A stretch of 64,000 bases of DNA from JANPLN01 sp043757265 (GTDB lineage Bacteria > Bdellovibrionota > Bdellovibrionia > Bdellovibrionales > JAGQZY01), in contig JAYUQP010000061.1 in the NCBI GenBank assembly GCA_043757265.1, positions 1 to 64,000 on the forward strand. Direction: 5' to 3'. Shown one piece after another: positions 41,237-49,981 of this stretch. Numbering within the stretch: position 1 is the first letter of the stretch; each line of letters starts with the position of its first letter. Position numbers and translations under genes: made by a program. The notes under the pieces were generated by a model. That model saw nothing but the letters and a program-made list of their open reading frames with translations. It did not search any database and was not told the origin of the DNA.

Positions 41237-42553
41237 TTGGCTGAAAATCGTAAAATTGTGGTTGATACGAATGTGATTCTTTTTGATGCTCTTGCCATTT
41301 GCAAATTTCAAAATGCAGATGTGCATATTCCAATTTCGGTGATCGAAGAAGTGGACCGTTTTAAACGTGATCTTGGTGAAAACGGACGCAACGCTCGTCA
41401 GTTCAGCCGCTTCATCGACGTGCTTCGTTCGAAAGGCGCTCTCGTAAAAGGCGTCCTTCTGGAAGATGGAAAGACGAAAATTTTTGTCGAGCCCGACAAA
41501 ACGACCACAGGCTTGCCTAGCGAGCTTGAAGCTTCAAAAGCCGACAACCGTATTCTCATTACAGCTTTTGCCATGCAAAAAGAAAATCCAGCAATTCCAG
41601 TGGAGCTTGTTACTAAAGATATCAATCTTCGAATAAAAGCTGACGTCTTTGGAATCAATGCGAAAGATTACGAGCCTGAGCGCGTATCCAACGACGAAAT
41701 GTACACGGGACATGTCGAGATGGATGTAGATGCTGATCAGATCAATCAATTTTACGAACACAAAATAATGCCAATTGCCGATTCATTGCGTATTCTTCCC
41801 AACCAGTACATCGTTGCGAAGGACGCGTCTAATCCCAATCACAGTGCCATCGGTCGTTATGAATCACGCAAAAAAGGAATGGTTCCGTTACTCACCGTAA
41901 ACGAAGGCATCTGGGGAATCCACCCGCGAAATGTGGAGCAATCCTTTGCGATAGATGCTCTTTTAAATGATGAGATTTTATTTGTATCTCTCGTTGGCAA
42001 AGCGGGAACGGGTAAAACTTTGCTGGCGCTTGCCGTGGGACTTTACAAATCTCTTGATGAAGGTCGCTTTCAGAGATTGCTTGTGAGTCGCCCTATATTT
42101 CCAATGGGAAAAGATATTGGCTTTTTGCCAGGCGATATTGAGCAGAAGCTCAACCCGTGGATGCAACCCATTTTTGATAACGTAGAATTTTTGATGGGTG
42201 CGGATAAAAAAGCAGCTGGTCGCGCGCAGGAGCTCATCAATCAAGGGATGCTCAACATCGAGCCGCTTACGTACATTCGTGGTCGCAGTATTCCGAATCA
42301 ATATTTTATTGTGGATGAGTCGCAAAACCTGACTCCACACGAAATCAAAACGATTGTGACACGAGCAGGACAGGGAACAAAAGTGGTTCTCACCGGCGAC
42401 TGTTATCAGATTGATAATCCGTATGTGGACAGCGCTACGAGTGGCTTAACGTATTCGGTGGAGCGCTTCAAAGGATACGATATTTCTGCGCATTGCTCGC
42501 TGACCAAAGGGGAACGTTCACCGCTTGCTGAGCTTGCAGCCAACGTTCTATAA
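41237..42553 (+). CDS. PIN-PhoH family ATPase/ribonuclease
   Basis: 438 residues from TTG 41237, with GGAG seven bases upstream. The N-terminal PIN domain (1-~140: KIVVDTNVILFDAL, IPISVIEEVDRFK, ELVTKDINLRIKA) carries the acidic residues of the ribonuclease site. The C-terminal PhoH domain (about 215-438) has GKAGTGKTLLAL (Walker A), NQYFIVDESQNLTPHEIKT (Walker B) and TGDCYQID. This PIN-PhoH (PhoH2/YlaK) family are ATP-dependent RNA helicase-nucleases. It is a single gene between terminator hairpins. Confidence 0.92.
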   Translation: MAENRKIVVDTNVILFDALAICKFQNADVHIPISVIEEVDRFKRDLGENGRNARQFSRFIDVLRSKGALVKGVLLEDGKTKIFVEPDKTTTGLPSELEASKADNRILITAFAMQKENPAIPVELVTKDINLRIKADVFGINAKDYEPERVSNDEMYTGHVEMDVDADQINQFYEHKIMPIADSLRILPNQYIVAKDASNPNHSAIGRYESRKKGMVPLLTVNEGIWGIHPRNVEQSFAIDALLNDEILFVSLVGKAGTGKTLLALAVGLYKSLDEGRFQRLLVSRPIFPMGKDIGFLPGDIEQKLNPWMQPIFDNVEFLMGADKKAAGRAQELINQGMLNIEPLTYIRGRSIPNQYFIVDESQNLTPHEIKTIVTRAGQGTKVVLTGDCYQIDNPYVDSATSGLTYSVERFKGYDISAHCSLTKGERSPLAELAANVL

Positions 42554-42607
42554 GAAGAGTTAGGCCACTTTGGCCTGCGTGAAACCTGTTTTTTTAAAAT
42601 ACGTCTG

Positions 42608-42637
42608 ACACGTTTTTGCAAATCTGCAAAAACGTGT
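42608..42637. terminator. Bidirectional terminator hairpin between convergent genes
   Basis: ACACGTTTTTGCA (42608-42620) pairs with TGCAAAAACGTGT (42625-42637), loop AATC. It lies between the stops of the PhoH gene and the convergent methyltransferase gene. Confidence 0.7.
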
Positions 42638-42644
42638 TATCCGA

Positions 42645-43592
42645 TCAAGTTTTTTTTATTACAACGCCAACGGCGGCGATGCGCTCAATTTTTTGATAGT
42701 TCTCAGTGCCGAGAACCTCACCAAAAATATCAGGATCGATCTCCTCGTAATGCACATTCCAATCTTGCTTGGGCAGGCTCCGAACAATCCACTCTTTGAA
42801 AAGATCTTGTCCATTTTGTATCGGCGAGCCGGTGTACAAGTAGAGTGCGCCACCTTTTTTTAGATATGCACTTGCTTCGGTAACGATTCGCCGGGAAAGC
42901 GAGGTGCCAAGCTGATCTCCACCGTCTCGGTAGGCTCGTTTTTGCGAGTCGATCATAAACGGAGGGTTGGAAATCAGAGTTTCATACCCAGTAGGAATTT
43001 TAGCCAGCACGTCTGATTCAAATAATTCGCAAAATTGAATTTGATTTGTCTGAGAGTTTATTTTCGCAATCTCCAGCGCCCTCGGGTTGATATCGGTGAG
43101 GGCAAGGCGAATGCCGCTAAAACCCAAGGACTTAAGATGGCTAGTTAGAAAAATGCCACCAACCCCAGAGCCGGCACCAATATCCACAATAGCTTTGGCA
43201 TTAGTGACTTCGCTTTTTAAAAAACGAGCAAAACGATAGGAGTCCGGACCAAAAAATACAGAATCCTCAGCGACTGTTGGATAGCCCGAGTGTAAAAAAA
43301 TCTGCTCATTGAGGGTAGAAAAACGCCATCTGCATTTGAGAAGTTTTTTATCCTCTGAGCTTTCTGTCCACTCCAAAGCGCGAAGAATAGTAACAAGTTG
43401 AGGATCGAGATCTTCGACGGCCACCCAGCGATTCCAACCAAACAAAGAACGTAGTGGGTTTTCGGTTGCGGCATCAGGGGCGCTCGAATCCAGCACGCGC
43501 CGGTGCGAGCGTGGCGTCGTTGTTACAAATTGATATTTATTTTGTTTTAAATATTTAAATAGCCAGTCTGTATTTTTTATTTCTATGCGCAT
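42645..43592 (-). CDS. Class I SAM-dependent methyltransferase with NPPF motif
   Basis: 315 residues. AKAIVDIGAGSGVGGIFLT is SAM motif I, ALTDINPRALEIAKIN motif II, and LISNPPFMID the NPPF/Y catalytic motif of N-methylating enzymes (RsmC/RlmG/PrmC type). The N-terminal ~110 residues are family-specific and differ from those enzymes as I know them. It probably methylates an rRNA base or a glutamine; the substrate is open. No good ribosome site is visible. It stands alone. Confidence 0.82.
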   Translation of the reverse strand: MRIEIKNTDWLFKYLKQNKYQFVTTTPRSHRRVLDSSAPDAATENPLRSLFGWNRWVAVEDLDPQLVTILRALEWTESSEDKKLLKCRWRFSTLNEQIFLHSGYPTVAEDSVFFGPDSYRFARFLKSEVTNAKAIVDIGAGSGVGGIFLTSHLKSLGFSGIRLALTDINPRALEIAKINSQTNQIQFCELFESDVLAKIPTGYETLISNPPFMIDSQKRAYRDGGDQLGTSLSRRIVTEASAYLKKGGALYLYTGSPIQNGQDLFKEWIVRSLPKQDWNVHYEEIDPDIFGEVLGTENYQKIERIAAVGVVIKKT

Positions 43593-43722
43593 GCGACCAG
43601 AACACTACCATAGTACCTAAAGCCCATCCCATAAATTAAGCACATAGTTGCATTTCGATCGTTCGGCACAGGTCTTGCTTTAACAGCCCGTGGAAACAAA
43701 CCGTTAACAAAGAGGTTCTAAA

Positions 43723-44442
43723 ATGGCGAAGTCAAAAAAAAAGATGAATAAATCCGTAAAAGCAGCTGCGAAAAAAAAGCCCGTTCGCGTCGTTAATAAC
43801 AAAACAGCGAAGCCAGTTAAGGCAAGCGCAGCGGTAAAAATTGCCAAAGGTAAAAAGGGCAGTCCGATAAAAAAACAAACTTCGATCAAAGCAAAAGTTC
43901 TGCACACAGTTGATTCGGTGGTCAGCCAGATACAGTCTCTGTTCTCAAGCGAGCCTAAGGATATTGTCCAAGCAGTAAAGATGGATCATGATGCACTTAG
44001 AAATTTCATCGACATTCTCAAGGACAGTCATCGCGAAATGGCCGAACGCCGTCAGGCATTTAAATTATTTTCGGCTCTCTTAAAATCACACAGTCTTGCT
44101 GAGGAAAAAGCTGTTTACGCCAATGCCGAAAAGATGTCTGACCGCGATTTAAAAACCGAAATCGCCGAGGGCTTTGTAGAGCACAGTATCGCCGACGAAT
44201 TGCTTGCGCAGATCGAACGAATCGATGATCCATTAACTTGGGGTGCTCATTGCAATGTACTAGCAGAGATAATTGATCATCATATCAAAGAAGAGGAAGA
44301 CGAACTTTTGCCTATGATGCGAAAAAATATGGACTCCAAAACTTCGGATAAGATGCTCGAAGAATTTTTAAAACTTCGCCAAGCGTCGCAAACAATAGTT
44401 GAAGAGAAAAATGCCGGTATTCTTAGGGCATCAATGGCTTAG
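43723..44442 (+). CDS. Hemerythrin-like (HHE) protein with a Lys-rich tail
   Basis: 239 residues. Residues 1-60 are very basic and Ala/Lys-rich (KKKMNKSVKAAAKKKPVRVV), like H1-type DNA-binding tails. Residues ~85-215 are a four-helix HHE domain: MDHDALRNFID, SLAEEKAVY with HSLAEE, FVEHSIADELL and IDHHIKEEEDELLP hold the iron-binding His/Glu residues. It may bind a di-iron centre for oxygen or oxidative-stress sensing. The basic tail suggests nucleic-acid attachment (inferred). AGAGG precedes the ATG. A hairpin at 44520 follows. Confidence 0.83.
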   Translation: MAKSKKKMNKSVKAAAKKKPVRVVNNKTAKPVKASAAVKIAKGKKGSPIKKQTSIKAKVLHTVDSVVSQIQSLFSSEPKDIVQAVKMDHDALRNFIDILKDSHREMAERRQAFKLFSALLKSHSLAEEKAVYANAEKMSDRDLKTEIAEGFVEHSIADELLAQIERIDDPLTWGAHCNVLAEIIDHHIKEEEDELLPMMRKNMDSKTSDKMLEEFLKLRQASQTIVEEKNAGILRASMA

Positions 44443-44519
44443 AAGATAGGCTAGGGCGCTAGTCGGAACGTTCAAAAATTACACATTTTCTCACAAGTGA
44501 GTATAAATTAGCCGCGACT

Positions 44520-44558
44520 GGCCCATCGGCGTCACCTTGAAAAACGACGCCGATGGCC
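44520..44558 (+). terminator. Terminator hairpin after the hemerythrin gene
   Basis: GGCCCATCGGCGTC (about 44519-44532) pairs with GACGCCGATGGCC (44546-44558) with one bulged base, followed after a few bases by CGTTTTTTC. Confidence 0.65.
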
Positions 44559-44630
44559 TTATCTCGTTTTTTCAACGGAGCGGTCGCTTCGAATTATATC
44601 CTCGGAAAGATCACCAGTGCGATCGCGGGT

Positions 44631-46082
44631 CTACAAACTGTTAATAAACGCGACGACGTCGATGCGGGATTGTTTATTTAACTTTTTAAACTTTATCTTT
44701 GCAGCTTCGGCTTCACCACCGTGCCACAAAATCGCTTCTTCCACGCTCCGAGCTCGTGCATCATGCAATAGATTTTGATGCCCATTCACCGTGGGAATCA
44801 AACCAACTCCCCAAAGGGGTTGGGTCCGCCATTCTCGACCATTTATCTGGCTATCCGGTTGGCCATCCAGTCGATGATCCGCAAGCTCGGGTCCCATGTC
44901 GTGCAAGAGAAAATCCGAATAGGGATAAATGGTTTGGTTGTGCAAGAAGGAAACGTCATGCTGTGATCCCGTCCGAAACGTCGGGATGTGGCATTGCGTG
45001 CAATGAATTTGTTTAAACGATTGTTCTCCGCGCAAAACAGAAGGGTTGTTTGAATCGCGTCTTGCAGGGACTCCAATTGTTTGCGTGTAAATAGTTAGCC
45101 CATCGAGAATAGTTTCGTTGATTTCAGGACTCCCACCGGATGGGGCTTGCAAGCACAGAAGTTGTGCGGTGGTACAATTCTCGTTGGGAAAAAGCGACGT
45201 GGTAAGTCCGAGGTCGCCCAAAAAAGCTGCTGCATTTTGTTGTCTCAGCGTGGGCTGCGACGCTTTCCAACCAAAACGTCCTAGGCGATTTGCGGCGGCC
45301 GCAATGTCATAAACCAAATTAGCTTTTCCAGATATACCGTCACCGTCCGTATCATTAATATCTTCTCTTTGTAAAATATTCTTTTCGTCAATAGCTTCAA
45401 TCAAACCCAGCCCAATCATCTGTGTAGCGACACGTGGAGAAACTCTTGTGTTCGTTGGCAGTGCTCCAAAGCGCAAATCAGTAAAACGAAATTCAGGAAC
45501 ACGTAATTGGTACGAATCACCATCATCGTATTTTCCGTCAATCATACGCAAAAAGACTTTAGGAAGAGCCTCACCGGGAACGCCGCTAATGCCTAATGGG
45601 TTCAGCTGTTCACCGTAATTTTCGGCGTTACTCAAACGGAAAAGGAGCGACACGTTTACACTGAATTCGGTGTGACTTGTGGGGGCGTGATAACCAACAC
45701 CACGTCCAGCTAACTGGTGGCACGACGTGCAAGATATGGCGTTAAAGGTAGGCCCCAACCCATCGCGATCTTCAGTAAATGCAGGAGCTTCCGGCCAGCC
45801 AATTTTGAAAAATGAATTTCCTTCACCAAACTGAATTAAAGTTTCGCCCTTTACATTTGGGCCAGGGTGAATGAAGGCATTTTTTGAAAGATCGGTATGT
45901 GTTAAATCTCCTGCAGGAAGATCTGAATTTGCCGATACAATAACTATAAAAACTAGAAAAATTGAATTCACTTTATTAAACCGTCCAATTTTACCTTCGA
46001 GGGCCGTGATACGACGTTTTTGATCAATACAAACTCTAATACGTTTCTTCAAGGTAAACTGTGCCTTGGGAAATTTATTCAC
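44631..46082 (-). CDS. Di-haem oxidoreductase (DHOR/PF06537-type cytochrome)
   Basis: Up to 483 residues. Both GTG 46082 and an internal GTG at codon ~37 (before NSIFLVFIVIVSANS) are possible starts; the second gives a standard signal peptide. Two c-type haem sites are visible: FNAISCTSCHQLAGRG (about 118) and IHCTQCHIPTF (about 365). LHDMGPELADH is typical of the di-haem oxidoreductase family, once called putative peroxidase. It acts in the periplasm and needs cytochrome-c maturation. The substrate is unknown. It stands alone, upstream of the nuclease-like gene's stop. Confidence 0.88.
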   Translation of the reverse strand: MNKFPKAQFTLKKRIRVCIDQKRRITALEGKIGRFNKVNSIFLVFIVIVSANSDLPAGDLTHTDLSKNAFIHPGPNVKGETLIQFGEGNSFFKIGWPEAPAFTEDRDGLGPTFNAISCTSCHQLAGRGVGYHAPTSHTEFSVNVSLLFRLSNAENYGEQLNPLGISGVPGEALPKVFLRMIDGKYDDGDSYQLRVPEFRFTDLRFGALPTNTRVSPRVATQMIGLGLIEAIDEKNILQREDINDTDGDGISGKANLVYDIAAAANRLGRFGWKASQPTLRQQNAAAFLGDLGLTTSLFPNENCTTAQLLCLQAPSGGSPEINETILDGLTIYTQTIGVPARRDSNNPSVLRGEQSFKQIHCTQCHIPTFRTGSQHDVSFLHNQTIYPYSDFLLHDMGPELADHRLDGQPDSQINGREWRTQPLWGVGLIPTVNGHQNLLHDARARSVEEAILWHGGEAEAAKIKFKKLNKQSRIDVVAFINSL

Positions 46083-46108
46083 ATCAAATAGAACTGTGAC
46101 ATCACTTG

Positions 46109-47068
46109 CTACTTCGCTGCAGGTAACTGAATTCTCATTTCAAATGGAAAGTGGTCAGAGCCGATGTTTGGGCCGCGGGAGTAGTTACCCACACGAAGAT
46201 TTTCGGTGGCTAAACAATGATCTATAGGGATCCTTAAAAAAGGTAGCGACGAAGGCCAACTAGGAACAAGTCCAGATCCTTGCGGTAAACGTAATTTTGT
46301 TTCGGATAACAATTTTTTAAATGGATGCGACCATGGGGTGGCATTAAAATCACCACATAGAATCGATGGAGTCTGAGTTTTTTGGATAAATTTGGAAACG
46401 TCATCAAAGTATTCGTTTCGCAGCTGCGTTCCCTCTGCACCGATCGGGGGGAACGGATGGATTGCAACAATATTTAATATTGAATTAAAAAATTGTATTT
46501 TTGCAGATATGTATGGAATTTGTGAGTTGCTCTGTCGATGTATCTTAGTTTGCTCCAGAGGAATTTTGCTTATTATTCCGATTCCAAAATTGCCATTATC
46601 CATAACGGCTTTCCCGTAGGGGTAATCATTTTTTAAACTCACCAAATGCACTCCAAAGCTTGGTGTTAATTCTGTTAAGATAATGACATCGGGGTCGTAT
46701 TTTCTGACGTAATCGGCAAATTTTTCCCAATTGGTATTTTGACTATTGATGTTTATCGAAGTGAACTTGAACTCTCGGCTGGAAATGGAGCGACTGATCC
46801 CCTTTGATTGATAGAATGGTAGTAGACTTAAACAATTAATAATATGTGTCGGTACAAGTGCAGTTAGATTTGCATAGTTTTTCCTGTAAACGAGTAGTGA
46901 TATCGTCAATAGAAAAAAATTGAGAAAAAAGTATTGTATCGCAAAATGTGAAAAAAGATCTAAGAGCCAATGCCACTCACCAAACTTTCCCAGCATGGTA
47001 AACAACAGTAACAGCATGATTGTACCAGTTATTAGGTGTTTTGATAGCCATCTGGAATTTTCCTTCAT
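46109..47068 (-). CDS. Membrane-anchored endonuclease/exonuclease/phosphatase-family protein
   Basis: 319 residues. Three hydrophobic segments (about 12-30, 35-57, 68-85) precede an EEP domain from about 100: SININSQNTNWEKFADYV, ILTELTPSF (metal Glu), VAIHPFPPIGAEGT, LCGDFNATPW and IGSDHFPFEM hold the Glu, Asp/Asn and His residues of DNase-I-like enzymes. The active site probably faces the periplasm. It could be a nuclease or a phosphodiesterase. The start lies three bases from the edge of the RAYT element and has no ribosome site, so insertion may have removed its leader. Confidence 0.82.
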   Translation of the reverse strand: MKENSRWLSKHLITGTIMLLLLFTMLGKFGEWHWLLDLFSHFAIQYFFLNFFLLTISLLVYRKNYANLTALVPTHIINCLSLLPFYQSKGISRSISSREFKFTSININSQNTNWEKFADYVRKYDPDVIILTELTPSFGVHLVSLKNDYPYGKAVMDNGNFGIGIISKIPLEQTKIHRQSNSQIPYISAKIQFFNSILNIVAIHPFPPIGAEGTQLRNEYFDDVSKFIQKTQTPSILCGDFNATPWSHPFKKLLSETKLRLPQGSGLVPSWPSSLPFLRIPIDHCLATENLRVGNYSRGPNIGSDHFPFEMRIQLPAAK

Positions 47069-47070
47069 TT

Positions 47071-47875
47071 GGTACCACGTACCCGGAGGGGATGCATAAT
47101 GTCATGTTCCCGGCATTTTCTCTAGGACCGGCAGCTTTCGGTGCTTTGATTTGTGAATTGTAAATACTTGTTTAGTTAAACTTTTCCTCATAAGGCGTTT
47201 TTGGTCATCTGCAAAACAGAGATTGAGCCAGTCCAAGTCCAAATCGATTTTTTTGTCGAGGTCGTTGAAAAAATCAGTTAACAAAAAATCCGAACTTTGG
47301 TTTTTAAATGTTGAATAGCAATACTCTTCAACCCGAGAACAGATTCCAGCTTCCACCGGGTTGCGGAGCACATACTTAACACAGTTCCAAAAATAGTGTT
47401 CTGTATCTATGAGGCAGGGTCTATATCGTCCACCGAAAAAGTGATTCATACGCTGACTTTTCGCATTTGCTCGCTTGGCGACCTCTCGATGCAGGTAAAG
47501 CATGGCTGCGCTTAAGTTGTTATTAGGTGTGTGTATCATCAAATGAAAATGATTGGACATGAGTACAAATTGCAGAAGATTGCACCCGTAGTCTTCTTTA
47601 AGAATCGCAAAAATTGACATAAAAAGATCCCATAGCTCGTCTAATGGAAGACTGAAAAAATCTTTATTGTTTGAACGATTTGTAACATGGAAAGGGTACT
47701 CACTTGATCCAATTACTAGTTTTCGAGGCATATGTGAAGTTTTGCATAATAGATACCTTTTCTAGAACAAGCAAAGCGGAGTTTGATATTTCGAAAGTTG
47801 GTTTGCGCCGGATTAGCGGACGTAGACGAAAATCCAGTTTTCGTTGCGCCGCATCTCCCGTAGGTAGGTGGTACC
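47071..47875 (-). mobile_element. RAYT (IS200/REP-type) element with paired terminal hairpins
   Basis: A Y1-transposase gene is bracketed by 25-bp imperfect inverted repeats: 47071-47095 (starting GGTACCACGTACC) and 47851-47875 (reverse complement starts GGTACCACCTACC), 19 of 25 matching. Each end can fold as a small hairpin (GGTAC/GTACC and GGTA/TACC), as at the ends of IS200-like elements. The element is 805 bp. I see no direct target duplication, as expected for the HUH mechanism. Confidence 0.75.
47102..47731 (-). CDS. REP-associated tyrosine transposase (Y1_Tnp)
   Basis: 209 residues. MSNHFHLMIHTP holds the HUH metal site. KYVLRNPVEAG carries the likely catalytic tyrosine and matches the usual Y-x-x-x-NPV-x-AG pattern. 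MPRKLVIGSSEYPFHVTNRSN at the start is typical of RAYT proteins, which process REP hairpins as single-stranded DNA. The gene appears intact. Inverted repeats at 47071 and 47851 bracket it. The palindromes at 52334 share the GGTACCAxGTACC core and may be its REP substrates. Confidence 0.9.
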   Translation of the reverse strand: MPRKLVIGSSEYPFHVTNRSNNKDFFSLPLDELWDLFMSIFAILKEDYGCNLLQFVLMSNHFHLMIHTPNNNLSAAMLYLHREVAKRANAKSQRMNHFFGGRYRPCLIDTEHYFWNCVKYVLRNPVEAGICSRVEEYCYSTFKNQSSDFLLTDFFNDLDKKIDLDLDWLNLCFADDQKRLMRKSLTKQVFTIHKSKHRKLPVLEKMPGT

Positions 47876-47945
47876 GAAAGAGAAACTAGACTCAAGAGCA
47901 TCTCAAAATGAGCCGATCTTCTATTTACAATCAAGGAGGATTGGG

Positions 47946-48224
47946 ATGTTTCTTCAAGGTGATTTACAGCGAGTCTTCGATGCACTTTATCACATGGGAG
48001 TGATCGACCCAGTTTTAAAAATGGATTGGAGTGAAGAGTTTGGAAAACTCGACACGCAACCATGGGTTTTAAAACCTGTTCTCGAAGCGGTAAATCAGTG
48101 TCCTGGAAGTTACGAAGAATTGATTGATGAACTGCAGTCCTTTGACAAACTGACTCTGAATTACCTAGCGATGTTGGTGGCTAAAGAGCTGATGTATTTT
48201 CACACGAACACAGTGGTTCATTAG
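47946..48224 (+). CDS. Small protein heading the cupredoxin-CpaF operon
   Basis: 92 residues from ATG 47946, with AAGGAGGA five bases upstream; upstream in-frame codons lack a ribosome site. Helical, acidic, with two Trp (MDWSEEFG and QPWVLKP) and a single Cys. No signal peptide. It is followed at ten bases by the cupredoxin-like gene and then CpaF, so it is part of that operon. The arrangement (small protein, secreted protein, CpaF) recalls the neighbourhood of pilus genes in Bdellovibrio, but I cannot assign a homologue. Confidence 0.75.
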   Translation: MFLQGDLQRVFDALYHMGVIDPVLKMDWSEEFGKLDTQPWVLKPVLEAVNQCPGSYEELIDELQSFDKLTLNYLAMLVAKELMYFHTNTVVH

Positions 48225-48234
48225 AGGAGATTTT

Positions 48235-48780
48235 ATGAAGAGATTAATAGTATTCACAATTTTGTTTTCATTTTCGATATCAGCACTGGCTGATTGGACC
48301 ATCGATCTTTCTCGTCGACAAAAAGATCTTAAACGTATGGATCTTGAGGACATGGTCGCAGATGAAAAAAAACAAGGAACTCTTGAGCAAATCTTTGAAA
48401 AAGAAATGCCTAAAGAAGAAGTGGTCATTGCGAATACAGACAAAGGTTTTGTTCCCAATGTTTTACGTCTCAAGAAGGACCAGATTTATCAAGTTTCGGT
48501 TGTGAATGTGAACAAAAACAAAAAAAATGTTAGCTTCATGTTAGATGCGTTTGCCGAACACCATGGGACTTATTTTGGCGACGTGGTGACGTTTACAGTA
48601 AAGCCGCAAAAAGAAGGTCTTTTTCAGTTTTACTGTCCTGAGGCAGAGTTCATCGGAAAAGTTTTAGTGTATGGTCCCGAAGAGCAGTTGCAGCCTGTAC
48701 CATCAATTCATATACGCCAGCCCGCCCAACAAGGCGAAGCTGCAGTACCACCGGCAATCATAAGGGGAGGCCATGAGTAA
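48235..48780 (+). CDS. Secreted cupredoxin-like protein
   Basis: 181 residues. The signal peptide (LIVFTILFSFSISALAD) is followed by a charged helix and then a beta-rich domain (about 65-150). The part NKNKKNVSFMLDAFAEHHGTYF and FQFYCPEAEFIGKVLVYG resembles the copper-site end of cupredoxins (His... Cys...). The Met expected for a classic blue-copper site is not obvious. GAGGA precedes the ATG. It overlaps the CpaF start by eight bases. A periplasmic redox or pilus-associated role is possible but unproven. Confidence 0.7.
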   Translation: MKRLIVFTILFSFSISALADWTIDLSRRQKDLKRMDLEDMVADEKKQGTLEQIFEKEMPKEEVVIANTDKGFVPNVLRLKKDQIYQVSVVNVNKNKKNVSFMLDAFAEHHGTYFGDVVTFTVKPQKEGLFQFYCPEAEFIGKVLVYGPEEQLQPVPSIHIRQPAQQGEAAVPPAIIRGGHE

Positions 48781-49894
48781 AGCGAGCGAAAAAGATCTCT
48801 TTAAAGAGTCGCTTAAAAATTACTTGGCGCCGGTCTTCGGTTATCTCGAGGACCCTTCGATTACTGAGATTCTCATTAACGGTCCCAATGATATTTTTAT
48901 TGAGCGTGGCGGAAAGTTACACCGCACCGATGCAGTGTTTGCGTCAGAAGATGATCTCCTTGCAGGGATCAATAACATTGCTCAATATGTAAAACGTCGA
49001 ATCACCAAAGACGAACCTCGGCTTGATGCACGTCTTCCCGATGGCTCACGAATTCATGCAGTGATCCGCCCGTGTGCAATGAGCGGTCCCACGGTGAGCA
49101 TTCGTAAATTTAGTAAAACAAAAATAGACTTTAAAAAATATATTGAATGGGGAGCTATCACTCCCGATGCTGCGCAGTTTTTAGAAATCTGCATGTTTCT
49201 TGGCAAAAATATTTTAGTCAGCGGCGGAACGGGTTCTGGAAAAACCACACTATTAGGTTTATTGTGCAGTCGCATTCCGAAAGGCCAAAGAATTATCGTG
49301 ATTGAGGATGCTAGCGAATTGATCATAGATTACGAACACGTTGTGCGCTTCGAAACAAAAATGGCCGACGAAATGGGCAAAGGCGAAGTAAGCATGTACG
49401 ACTTACTTAAAAGCAGTCTGCGCTTGCGACCCGATCGCATCATCGTGGGCGAGGTTCGAGGGTCCGAAGGCATGGAGCTAATTCAGGCCATGAACACCGG
49501 CCACAAAGGATGTTTAGGCACGATACACGCCAATTCAGCCCCCGATGCACTGCTCAGACTCGAAGCATTGGCTTCGGGTGGGGACAACAAAATTAGCGAG
49601 AAGGCCCTTCGTCATTCCATCTCCTCAGCCATCGAGGTCGTTGTGCAAATTTCTCGCGTATCTGATGGGTCGCGTAAAGTGATGTCGATCTCGGAAGCCA
49701 TCGGGCTTGGCGATGACGGAACCTACAAAACTGAAGACATCTATAGAATCAGTAGCTTAACGCGAACACCCGAGGGTAAATTAAAAGGGCAAATTGAGCC
49801 CACTGGAATGTTGCCCACGTTTATGCGTGAGCTTGAAGACAATAGAATTCCATTTCCTCGCAGTAAATTTTTTACCAGCAAAAAAGCCTCTTAA
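48773..49894 (+). CDS. cpaF: CpaF/TadA-type secretion or pilus ATPase
   Basis: 373 residues. The N-terminal domain includes ITEILINGPNDIFIERGGKL, then the ATPase: SGGTGSGKTTLLG (Walker A at about 150), IIVIEDASELI (Asp box), RPDRIIVGEVRGSEG (Walker B) and GCLGTIHANSAPDAL (His box). It is the cytoplasmic motor of Flp/Tad-type pili or related secretion. No other tad/cpa genes (CpaE, TadB, TadC, pilin) are in the window, so it is a lone motor here. The coupled cupredoxin gene upstream suggests an unusual use. Confidence 0.92.
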   Translation: MSKASEKDLFKESLKNYLAPVFGYLEDPSITEILINGPNDIFIERGGKLHRTDAVFASEDDLLAGINNIAQYVKRRITKDEPRLDARLPDGSRIHAVIRPCAMSGPTVSIRKFSKTKIDFKKYIEWGAITPDAAQFLEICMFLGKNILVSGGTGSGKTTLLGLLCSRIPKGQRIIVIEDASELIIDYEHVVRFETKMADEMGKGEVSMYDLLKSSLRLRPDRIIVGEVRGSEGMELIQAMNTGHKGCLGTIHANSAPDALLRLEALASGGDNKISEKALRHSISSAIEVVVQISRVSDGSRKVMSISEAIGLGDDGTYKTEDIYRISSLTRTPEGKLKGQIEPTGMLPTFMRELEDNRIPFPRSKFFTSKKAS

Positions 49895-49981
49895 GCGAAG
49901 CGGGTTTGCTGCACCTATGTCAAAACTGGGACACGCCCGAGTAACGTTTGTTTTCTCTCTGAAAACGTAGGAAAACGAACT

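Noticed and set aside
47946..49894. Bdellovibrio hit locus (Bd0108-like)
   Set aside because: The small first protein has no signal peptide and its sequence is not recognisably related to Bd0108; position near CpaF alone is not enough.
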